From Actinomycetota bacterium (GTDB lineage Bacteria; Actinomycetota; Acidimicrobiia; IMCC26256; PALSA-610), in NCBI GenBank assembly GCA_030839105.1, contig JAUZEI010000562.1, positions 1 to 5,906 on the forward strand: DNA of 5,906 nucleotides, in the 5' to 3' direction. The notes below the pieces were generated by a model. That model was not told where the DNA came from. It did no database searches and saw only the letters and a list, made by a program, of their open reading frames with translations. Each line of letters begins with the position of its first letter. Position 1 is the first letter of the stretch. This document shows positions 1 through 5,906 of this stretch, piece by piece. The position numbers were made by a program, and so were the translations under genes.

Positions 1-123
1 ACGTGGGCTGCGCTCCGCGACATGGGCTGTGACATCGCGCAGGGTTACGTGATCAGCCGTCCGCTCCCGGCCGATCAGCTCGGTGCGTGGCTGGAGACGA
101 TGACGCCGTTACGGGTGGCGTAG
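1..123 (+). CDS. EAL-domain protein, C-terminal fragment (cyclic-di-GMP phosphodiesterase type)
   Basis: This is the last 40 codons of a gene that enters from the left edge, in frame from base 1 to the TAG at 121-123. The translation contains LRDMGCDIAQGY followed by ISRPLPADQLGAWL. That is the characteristic end of an EAL domain: the G-C-D-x-x-Q-G-Y motif, then a short strand, the P-x-P turn and a final helix ending near W-L. EAL domains hydrolyse cyclic-di-GMP to linear pGpG, and many are fused to GGDEF, PAS or membrane sensor domains. The catalytic EAL motif and metal ligands lie outside the window, so I cannot tell whether the enzyme is active or what sensor it carries. The protein ends about ten residues after the domain, so EAL is the C-terminal domain. 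No connection with the downstream oxidoreductases is apparent. Confidence 0.8.
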   Translation, partial: TWAALRDMGCDIAQGYVISRPLPADQLGAWLETMTPLRVA

Positions 124-297
124 CCGCCACCGCGCCGCCTCGCTCGAGCCGGCCGGAGCCGAGCCCGGGCCGATCCTTCGCCATCCCGGCCAGGTACCGG
201 CGCGCTGCGACGGTCACGGCCGGCGGCGGGCCAGTTTGCCCCGCCTCCGATGGGGTATGCGCCGGTATGTGATCGGACGCGGCGCTGGGCGCCGGAC

Positions 298-1875
298 GTG
301 AGCGCCGTCGACGCGGTCGTGGTCGGGGCGGGCCCCAACGGGCTTGTCGCGGCGAACCTCCTGGCCGAACGGGGTTGGCGCGTCGTGGTGTTGGAGGCGG
401 GCGCCACGCCCGGCGGCGGCGTCCGCTCGACCGAGCTCATCGAACCGGGCTACGTCAACGACGTGTGCAGCGCGTTCTATCCCCTGGGCGCTGCGTCTCC
501 CGTCCTGGCATCGCTGCGCCTGGAAGAACACGGGCTCCGGTGGCTGCACGCACCTTTGGTCGTCGCGCATCCCGCACTCGACGGCTCGTGCCCGGTGCTT
601 TCCCGTGATCTCGAGGTCACGGCCCGGAGCCTCGACGAGGACCACCCGGGCGACGGCGACGCCTGGCGCGCGCTCTACGACCGCTGGTTGCGCCTCGAGG
701 GCGCGCTCCTGGGCGCGCTCTTCACGCCCTTTCCGCCGGTGGGCGCGCTCGCACGTTTCGCACGGCGGATGTCGCCGCGCGAGTACGTCGAGTTCGCCCG
801 GTTCTCGCTCCTACCGGTCCGCCGCCTCGGCGAGGAACAGTTCCGCGGCGCGGCGGCCCGTCGACTCATCGCAGGGAGCGCGCTGCACGCCGACCTGCCT
901 CCGGAAGGAACGATGAGCGGGTTCTTCGGGTGGTTGATGTGTTCCCTCGGACAGAGCGTGGGTTTCCCCGTGCCCGCCGGCGGCGCCGGGTCATTGACCG
1001 CAGCGCTCGTGCACCGACTCGAATCGTTCGGCGGCCGGGTCGAGTGCAACGCGGCGGTGCGCGAGGTGATCGTGCGTGGCGATCGCGCCGTCGCGGTGCA
1101 GACGCATGCCGGTGACGTCGTCGACGCGGCGCGCGCGGTCGTCGCCGACGTTTCGGCGCCCGTGCTCTACCGATCGCTGCTACATGAGGAAGACCTACCG
1201 CCCGCGTTCCGTGCACGTCTGTCGCAGTTCCAGTGGGACAACGGCACCGTGAAGGTCGACTGGAACCTGGACGGTCCGATTCCGTGGACGGCCGCACCGG
1301 CACGCGCCGCGGGCACCGTGCACCTCGCCGAAAGTGTCGACGCGCTCACGCGGACGATGGCGGAGCTCGTCTGCGGAGAGATTCCCCGTGAACCGTTCCT
1401 GATCGTCGGACAGCAGAGCATGACGGATCCGTCGCGCCAGCCGGCAGGTCGGGAGACGGCATGGGCGTACACGCACGTCCCGCACCCCGAGCGTTCACCC
1501 GTGTCGACCGACCCCGGTGTGATCGCCAAGCTCGTCGACACCATGGAAGACGTCGTCGAGTCGCACGCGCCCGGGTTCCGCGAGCTGATCCGGGGCCGGC
1601 ACGTGCTGACCCCGAGCGGCTTCCAGACGGAGAACGCGAGCCTGGTCGGCGGCGCGATCAACGGGGGCACCGCGCAACTGCACCAACAGCTGGTATTCCG
1701 GCCCGTGCCCGGCCTGGGTCGCGCCGAGACGCCGATCCGCGGGCTGTTCCTCGGTTCGGCATCGGCACATCCGGGAGGAGGAGTGCACGGTGGGCCGGGC
1801 GCGAACGCCGCTCGCGCCGCAGTGCTCCACGCTCGTCTCGACCGGCGTCTCGGTCGAGTGCGGCGATCACGCTGA
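298..1875 (+). CDS. FAD-dependent oxidoreductase, phytoene desaturase / PYROXD2-like family
   Basis: A 525-residue flavoprotein is predicted if translation starts at the GTG at 298. The N-terminus is a dinucleotide-binding Rossmann fold: a hydrophobic strand, G10-A-G-P-N-G15, and acidic E33 at the end of the second strand (VVVLEAG), which should bind the ADP ribose of FAD. It is followed by a GGG-V-R-S segment (39-44) typical of the amine-oxidase/phytoene-desaturase superfamily. The C-terminus has the second FAD-contact motif, GLFLGSASAHPGGGVHGGPG (482-501). The length and both motifs fit COG1233-type proteins. An ATG at 250 would add 16 residues (starting MGYAPVC) with no family character and no Shine-Dalgarno. 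I prefer GTG 298 because it puts the Rossmann strand right at the N-terminus, as is usual here, although its own ribosome site is also weak. There are no membrane segments or signal peptide, so it is probably cytoplasmic. The substrate is unknown. No carotenoid synthesis gene is adjacent, so a true phytoene desaturase role is not supported. Confidence 0.88.
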   Translation: MSAVDAVVVGAGPNGLVAANLLAERGWRVVVLEAGATPGGGVRSTELIEPGYVNDVCSAFYPLGAASPVLASLRLEEHGLRWLHAPLVVAHPALDGSCPVLSRDLEVTARSLDEDHPGDGDAWRALYDRWLRLEGALLGALFTPFPPVGALARFARRMSPREYVEFARFSLLPVRRLGEEQFRGAAARRLIAGSALHADLPPEGTMSGFFGWLMCSLGQSVGFPVPAGGAGSLTAALVHRLESFGGRVECNAAVREVIVRGDRAVAVQTHAGDVVDAARAVVADVSAPVLYRSLLHEEDLPPAFRARLSQFQWDNGTVKVDWNLDGPIPWTAAPARAAGTVHLAESVDALTRTMAELVCGEIPREPFLIVGQQSMTDPSRQPAGRETAWAYTHVPHPERSPVSTDPGVIAKLVDTMEDVVESHAPGFRELIRGRHVLTPSGFQTENASLVGGAINGGTAQLHQQLVFRPVPGLGRAETPIRGLFLGSASAHPGGGVHGGPGANAARAAVLHARLDRRLGRVRRSR

Positions 1876-1945
1876 GCGCGTCGCCCCCGTAGAACGGCAC
1901 CAGGTTTCCGGGGAGGCCTCGGGGGTAGGTGTCGAGGCGCTCAGC
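1871..1945. terminator. Candidate stem-loop / terminator-like inverted repeat after the FAD oxidoreductase gene
   Basis: Arm GCTGAGCGCGTCG (1871-1883) pairs with CGAGGCGCTCAGC (1933-1945) at 12 of 13 positions. An inner arm CCCCCG (1884-1889) pairs with CGGGGG (1920-1925), leaving a 7-nt bulge on the right side (1926-1932) and a loop of about 30 nt. The left arm contains the stop codon of the upstream gene (TGA at 1873-1875). The repeat ends 16 nt before the Shine-Dalgarno of the formate dehydrogenase gene. There is no T-run on the right; on the complementary strand there is none either. It could therefore be a U-tract-less terminator, a structured leader of the next operon, or a GC-driven coincidence. 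Confidence 0.35.
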
Positions 1946-1961
1946 GGAACAGGAGTCCATC

Positions 1962-1969
1962 GAGGAGGT
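1962..1969 (+). promoter_or_regulatory. Strong Shine-Dalgarno for the formate dehydrogenase catalytic subunit
   Basis: GAGGAGGT lies 8 nt before the GTG at 1978. It is a near-perfect anti-16S match at ideal spacing, and it decides the start. No ATG, GTG or TTG occurs in frame between the site and 1978. I could not identify a convincing -35/-10 pair in the 102-bp spacer. Confidence 0.85.
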
Positions 1970-1977
1970 CCGGGCGG

Positions 1978-4900
1978 GTGAAGCTGCCGTGGCCCGTCCT
2001 GCGTCAGGCGCGGGACGGCGATGCGTTCGGACGAGGCACCGCGGCGCAGTCGGCCGCCTCCGCGGCCTTGCAACCTCGCACCGCGACCGCCGACCGGGTC
2101 GTGAAATCGATCTGTCCGTATTGCGGGGTGGGCTGTGCGCAGAACGTCTATGTGAAGGACGAGAAGGTCGTCCAGATCGAGGGCGATCCGGATTCGCCGG
2201 TGAGTCGCGGGCGACTGTGTCCGAAGGGTTCCGCGTCGTTGCAACTCACGACCGGCGAGTCGCGCCGCCACGAGGTGCTGTACCGGCGTCCGCACGGAAC
2301 CGATTGGGAATCCCTGGATCTCGAGACGGCGCTCGACATGGTCGTCGAGCGAATCGTCGACACGCGCCGCCACACGTTTCGATGGAGCTCCGACGACGGC
2401 TATCGCGCGCGCCACACCCTCGGCATCGCAGGTCTCGGTGGCGCGACGCTCGACAACGAAGAGAACTACCTCATCAAGAAGCTGCTGACCGCGCTCGGCA
2501 TCGTCCAGATCGAGAACCAGGCGCGCGTGTGCCACAGCTCCACGGTCGCCGGACTCGGTACGTCGTTCGGGCGGGGCGGGTCGACGACGTGCATGCAGGA
2601 TCTGCAGAACGCCGACTGCATCGTCATCGAGGGTTCGAACTTCGCGGAGGCGCATCCCGTGGGCTTCCAGTGGGTGGTGGAGGCGAAGGAGCGCGGGGCC
2701 ACCGTCATCCACGTCGATCCGCGCTTCACCCGGACGAGTGCGCTCGCCGATGTGCACGTTCCGATCCGCGCCGGCAGCGATATCACGTTCCTCGGTGGTC
2801 TCGTCAACTACGTCCTCGCGAACGACAAGTGGTTCCACGAGTACGTGCTGAACTACACGAACGCTTCGACCCTGATCCGGCCCGACTTTCGCGACACGGA
2901 AGATCTCGACGGCGTGTTCTCCGGATTGTCCGTCGAAGATCGCTCGTACGACGGCGACGGTTGGCAGTACGAGGGAATGTCGGCACAGGCGTCGACCGGC
3001 GTCGGCGGGTCCTCCAGTCACAAGCATGGCGGGCGTTCGGAGTCGCACGGCTCGGGCGGGCCCGCGTTGCGCGGCGCGCCCGAGACCGACCCGACTCTGC
3101 AGAATCCGCGCTGTGTCTTCCAGATTCTCAAGCGGCACTACGCGCGTTACACGCCCGACAAGGTCGCGGAGACGTGCGGTATCCCCGCGGAGCTGTTCGA
3201 CCTCGTGTGCCGGCAGCTGACCGACAACTCCAACCGCGACCGAACGAGCGCGTTTGTGTTCGCGCTCGGCTGGACCCAGCACACCGACGGCGCGCAGACG
3301 ATCCGGGCCGCGTCGATCCTGCAACTCCTGCTCGGCAACATCGGCCGCCCCGGCGGCGGGATCATGGCGTTGAGGGGCCACGCGAGTATCCAGGGATCGA
3401 CCGACATCCCGACGCTCTACAACCTCTTGCCCGGCTACCTGCCGATGCCGCAGGCGCGAGAACGAGCGCAGGACGATCTCGCCACGTACGTGAAGGACGA
3501 GTCGGCCGAAAAAGGCTTCTGGGCGGAGATGAAGTCGTACACGGTCAGTCTGCTCAAGGCGTGGTGGGGAGACGCGGCAACCGCGGACAACGACTTCTGC
3601 TTCGACTATCTGCCGCGACTCACCGGCACGCATAGCACCTACGACACGGTGATGGCGCAGCTCGACGGCGTGTGCAAGGGCTACATGATCCTCGGCGAGA
3701 ATCCGGCGGTCGGCTCCGCGAACGGACGCATGCAACGACTCGGGATGGCGAAGCTCGAATGGCTCGTGGTGCGCGACTTCTCACTCATCGAGAGCGCGAC
3801 CTGGTGGAAGGACGGTCCGGAGATCGACAGCGGCGAGCTCGTGACCGAGGACATCGCGACCGAGGTGTTCTTCTTCCCGGCCGCCGCGCACACCGAAAAG
3901 AGCGGCAGCTTCACGAACACGAATCGCATGGTGCAGTGGCACTACGAGGCCGTGGAACCGGCCGGCGACGCGCGCAGTGATCTGTGGTTCATGTATCACC
4001 TCGGGCGCAAGCTGCGCGAGAAGCTCGCGGACTCGACCGACGAGATGGACCGACCACTCCTGGATCTGACGTGGGACTATCCCACCGAGGGCCGCCTCGC
4101 CGAACCGAACGCCGACGCCGTGCTCGCGGAGATCAACGGACGCGATCACCACGGCAATCCGCTCGACACATATACGCAGCTGAAGGACGACGGTTCCACG
4201 ACGTGCGGCTGCTGGATCTATTGCGGTGTCTACGCGCACGGCGTGAACCAAGCGGCGCGCCGCAAACCCGGATCCGAGCAGAACTGGCTCGGCCCCGAGT
4301 GGTGTTGGTCGTGGCCCGCGAACCGTCGCATCCTCTACAACCGGAGCTCGGCCGACCCCGAAGGCCGGCCGTGGAGCGCGCGCAAGGCACTCGTGTGGTG
4401 GGACGATCGGAAGCAGAGGTGGACGGGCGAGGACGTGCCCGATTTCGTCGCGACGACGCCGCCGGCCTACCGCCCGCCCGAAGGGGCGAAGGGAGCCGAC
4501 GCGTTGTCGGGCATCGACCCGTTCATCATGCAGTCCGACGGCAAAGGCTGGCTGTACGTGCCGGCCGGCCTCATCGACGGCCCGCTTCCCGCGCACTACG
4601 AGCCCCAGGAATCTCCGGTGGAGAATCCGATGTACTCGCAACAGCGCAGCCCGGTACGGCAGGTGTACTCGCACGAGCAGAACCGGTATCAACCGAGCGG
4701 CAAGGAGCCCGGCGCCGACGTGTACCCGTTCGTGCTCACGACGTACCGACTCACCGAGCACTTCACCGCCGGGGGAATGAGCCGCTGGACGCCGTACCTC
4801 TCGGAGCTGCAACCGGAGTTCTTCTGCGAGGTCTCCCCCCAGCTCGCCGCCGAACGAGGGCTCGAGCACACGGGGTGGGCGACGATCATCACCGCACGGA

Positions 4901-5205
4901 GCGCGATCGAAGCGCGTGTGCTCGTCACCGAGCGCATGGCGCCGCTCACCGTCACCGGACGCGTCGTGCATCAGATCGGCATTCCGTTCCACTGGGGCCC
5001 GAACGGTCTGTCGACCGGCGATTCTGCAAACGAGCTCACCGCGATCGCGCTCGACCCGAACGTGCATATCCAAGAGGTCAAGGCGCTCGCCGCCGACATT
5101 CTCCCCGGCCGGCGCCCCAGAGGGCCGGCGCGACTGGAGCTCGTCGCCGAATACCGGCGCCGCGCCGGCATCACCGCGCAGACCGGCATGGAGGTCAGGG
5201 GATGA
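1978..5205 (+). CDS. fdhA: Formate dehydrogenase catalytic (alpha) subunit, molybdopterin/[4Fe-4S], Cys-type
   Basis: A 1075-residue bis-MGD oxidoreductase starts at GTG 1978. It oxidises formate to CO2, or the reverse, and feeds electrons to the adjacent Fe-S subunit. After a roughly 45-residue extension comes the Mo4Fe4S domain: C46-P-Y-C49-G-V-G-C53 and C81-P-K83-G, the four ligands of one [4Fe-4S] cluster plus the electron-relay lysine. The Mo ligand position is in NQARVCHSST: C185 (TGC) with catalytic H186, where FdnG/FdoG use selenocysteine. R466 in MALRGHASIQGSTD matches the active-site arginine of FdhF. Further FDH-N signatures are HTEKSGSFTNTNR (638-650), TCGCWIYCG (742-750), NQAARRKPGSEQNW, and the dinucleotide-binding C-terminal domain from about residue 915 with YRLTEH (923-928) and HQIGIPFHWG (998-1007). 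At 1075 residues it is slightly longer than E. coli FdnG (1015), partly from a His/Ser/Gly-rich insertion at about 342-361. The N-terminus has no twin-arginine motif or hydrophobic stretch, so a cytoplasmic location is inferred. It overlaps the next gene by 4 bp. Selectivity for Mo or W cannot be read from the sequence. Confidence 0.96.
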   Translation: MKLPWPVLRQARDGDAFGRGTAAQSAASAALQPRTATADRVVKSICPYCGVGCAQNVYVKDEKVVQIEGDPDSPVSRGRLCPKGSASLQLTTGESRRHEVLYRRPHGTDWESLDLETALDMVVERIVDTRRHTFRWSSDDGYRARHTLGIAGLGGATLDNEENYLIKKLLTALGIVQIENQARVCHSSTVAGLGTSFGRGGSTTCMQDLQNADCIVIEGSNFAEAHPVGFQWVVEAKERGATVIHVDPRFTRTSALADVHVPIRAGSDITFLGGLVNYVLANDKWFHEYVLNYTNASTLIRPDFRDTEDLDGVFSGLSVEDRSYDGDGWQYEGMSAQASTGVGGSSSHKHGGRSESHGSGGPALRGAPETDPTLQNPRCVFQILKRHYARYTPDKVAETCGIPAELFDLVCRQLTDNSNRDRTSAFVFALGWTQHTDGAQTIRAASILQLLLGNIGRPGGGIMALRGHASIQGSTDIPTLYNLLPGYLPMPQARERAQDDLATYVKDESAEKGFWAEMKSYTVSLLKAWWGDAATADNDFCFDYLPRLTGTHSTYDTVMAQLDGVCKGYMILGENPAVGSANGRMQRLGMAKLEWLVVRDFSLIESATWWKDGPEIDSGELVTEDIATEVFFFPAAAHTEKSGSFTNTNRMVQWHYEAVEPAGDARSDLWFMYHLGRKLREKLADSTDEMDRPLLDLTWDYPTEGRLAEPNADAVLAEINGRDHHGNPLDTYTQLKDDGSTTCGCWIYCGVYAHGVNQAARRKPGSEQNWLGPEWCWSWPANRRILYNRSSADPEGRPWSARKALVWWDDRKQRWTGEDVPDFVATTPPAYRPPEGAKGADALSGIDPFIMQSDGKGWLYVPAGLIDGPLPAHYEPQESPVENPMYSQQRSPVRQVYSHEQNRYQPSGKEPGADVYPFVLTTYRLTEHFTAGGMSRWTPYLSELQPEFFCEVSPQLAAERGLEHTGWATIITARSAIEARVLVTERMAPLTVTGRVVHQIGIPFHWGPNGLSTGDSANELTAIALDPNVHIQEVKALAADILPGRRPRGPARLELVAEYRRRAGITAQTGMEVRG
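5190..5195 (+). promoter_or_regulatory. Shine-Dalgarno of fdhB inside the end of fdhA
   Basis: GGAGGT lies 6 nt before the ATG at 5202, within the last codons of the upstream gene. It supports the ATGA-overlap start over the later in-frame ATG at 5286, which has no comparable site. The arrangement suggests translational coupling and equal synthesis of the two subunits. Confidence 0.8.
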
Positions 5206-5906
5206 GCCCCGCGGGCACGCGCTCGGGTTTCGAGAACGGTCCGGACCCGGCGCGCGCCAGTGGCTACGTCGACGCGCCTCCGCGCATGGGCTTCTTCACC
5301 GACACCTCGGTCTGCATCGGGTGCAAGGCGTGCGAGGTCGCGTGCAAGGAGTGGAACCTGGTGCCGGAGGACGGCCTCGTCTTCACCGGCATGTCGTACG
5401 ACAACACGCAGGCGTTGAGTGCGAACACGTGGCGCCACGTCGCGTTCATCGAGCAACCGAAGCGGATTCAAGTGCCGGCGACCACGGAAGAGGTCGGCGC
5501 CGCCGCGGGGGCCGGTCAGTTCCGCTGGCTGATGTCGTCCGACGTCTGCAAGCACTGCACGGAGGCAGCCTGCCTCGACGTGTGCCCGACCGGTTCGCTC
5601 TTCCGCACCGAGTTCGGCACCGTCGTCGTCCAGCAGGACATCTGCAACGGGTGCGGATACTGCGTACCTGCGTGCCCGTACGGCGTCATCGACCAACGGC
5701 CCGACGACGGTCGGGTCTTCAAGTGCACCCTCTGCTACGACCGCCTCAAGGACGGGCAGAAGCCGGCGTGTGCGCAGGCCTGTCCGACCGAGTCGATCCA
5801 GTTCGGCGAGCTCTCCGAGCTCCGTGAGCGGGCCGCCACCAGGGTCGCGGAGCTCCACGACAAGGGCGTCGACGTGGCCCGGCTCTACGGCGCCGACCCC
5901 GAGGAC
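5202..5906 (+). CDS. fdhB: Formate dehydrogenase iron-sulfur (beta) subunit, four [4Fe-4S] clusters, 3' end cut
   Basis: The 235 codons in the window are open to the right edge, so the C-terminus is missing. The protein is the electron wire between the catalytic subunit and a membrane partner. Sixteen cysteines fall into four groups: C38-x2-C41-x2-C44-x3-C48; C116-x2-C119-x4-C124-x3-C128; C148-x2-C151-x2-C154-x3-C158; and C175-x2-C178-x11-C190-x3-C194. This is the full ligand set for four [4Fe-4S] clusters in the FdnH/HybA/DmsB-type ferredoxin fold, with CP pairs at C128, C158 and C194. The start is ATG 5202, in an ATGA overlap with fdhA. Family members often begin near MGFFTDTSVCIGC (here M29), so the 28-residue leader could be a lineage-specific extension, but the ribosome site favours 5202. 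No Tat signal or membrane anchor is visible in the part present. A membrane helix like that at the end of FdnH, if any, would lie in the missing region. Related operons usually continue with an NrfD-like quinone-interacting membrane protein. Confidence 0.94.
   Translation, partial: MSPAGTRSGFENGPDPARASGYVDAPPRMGFFTDTSVCIGCKACEVACKEWNLVPEDGLVFTGMSYDNTQALSANTWRHVAFIEQPKRIQVPATTEEVGAAAGAGQFRWLMSSDVCKHCTEAACLDVCPTGSLFRTEFGTVVVQQDICNGCGYCVPACPYGVIDQRPDDGRVFKCTLCYDRLKDGQKPACAQACPTESIQFGELSELRERAATRVAELHDKGVDVARLYGADPED

Noticed and set aside
142..170. Small palindromes GCTCGAGC (142-149) and GCCCGGGC (163-170), considered as operator sites.
   Set aside because: Eight-base GC palindromes are common in such DNA. 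They are not repeated elsewhere in the spacer and match no operator I recognise.
225..245. Short hairpin GGCGGG / CCCGCC with a 9-nt loop in the spacer after the EAL gene, considered as a terminator.
   Set aside because: A six-base GC stem about 100 bp after the stop codon with no T-run is expected by chance at this GC content.
250..297. ATG at 250 as the start of the FAD oxidoreductase.
   Set aside because: It has no ribosome site, and it would add 16 residues with no resemblance to the family before a Rossmann strand that normally begins at the N-terminus. It cannot be fully excluded.
2530..2590. Possible selenocysteine insertion (UGA codon and SECIS hairpin) at the formate dehydrogenase active site.
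   Set aside because: The codon is TGC, an ordinary cysteine codon, and the frame has no internal TGA, so selenocysteine decoding is not needed.
1929..3635. A 568-codon + strand frame overlapping fdhA.
   Set aside because: It is an out-of-frame reading of fdhA, Arg/His-rich with no family features. The fdhA frame carries every conserved motif over the same bases.
1867..3735. A 622-codon open frame on the minus strand opposite the start of fdhA and the spacer.
   Set aside because: It lies almost entirely antisense to a gene with unambiguous formate dehydrogenase motifs. Its translation is Arg/Ala/Val-rich without recognisable motifs, as expected when G/C-ending codons remove stops from the complementary strand.
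3781..5073. A 430-codon open frame on the minus strand opposite the second half of fdhA.
   Set aside because: Same explanation: it is an antisense shadow of conserved fdhA sequence, with no motif and no Shine-Dalgarno.
4971..5858. A 295-codon minus-strand open frame opposite fdhB.
   Set aside because: The + strand over most of this region encodes sixteen precisely spaced cluster cysteines. The minus frame is a compositional shadow.

Overview
The window is very GC-rich DNA with a strong preference for G or C at third codon positions, frequent GTG starts and short spacers. Together with the protein families this suggests an actinobacterium, possibly of the Acidimicrobiia/Thermoleophilia kind. 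The lineage is an inference from composition and family resemblance, not from a marker gene.

Layout, all on the + strand. (1) Positions 1-123 hold the last 40 codons of an EAL-domain protein (cyclic-di-GMP phosphodiesterase type), cut by the left edge. (2) Positions 124-297 are a spacer with no convincing gene or promoter. (3) Positions 298-1875 encode a FAD-dependent oxidoreductase of the phytoene-desaturase/PYROXD2-like superfamily, substrate unknown. (4) The 102-bp spacer 1876-1977 carries a long imperfect inverted repeat that begins on the stop codon of gene 3, followed by a strong Shine-Dalgarno sequence. (5) Positions 1978-5205 encode a complete molybdopterin/[4Fe-4S] formate dehydrogenase catalytic subunit of the FdnG/FdoG type. 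It has cysteine at the selenocysteine position and no recognisable Tat signal. (6) Positions 5202-5906 encode the four-cluster ferredoxin-like electron-transfer subunit, overlapping the previous gene by 4 bp and cut by the right edge.

Genes 5 and 6 form one operon. The catalytic subunit would take two electrons from formate at a bis-MGD Mo (or W) centre and pass them through its own [4Fe-4S] cluster to the four clusters of the second subunit. The expected next partner, a membrane quinone-reactive subunit (NrfD-like or FdnI-like), would lie beyond the right edge. The EAL gene and the FAD oxidoreductase have no evident functional link to the formate dehydrogenase.

I see no CRISPR array, tRNA or rRNA gene, insertion sequence or phage gene. 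I did not find an undescribed system. The most notable points are the Cys-type, apparently non-exported formate dehydrogenase, its His/Ser/Gly-rich insertion, and the inverted repeat in front of it.
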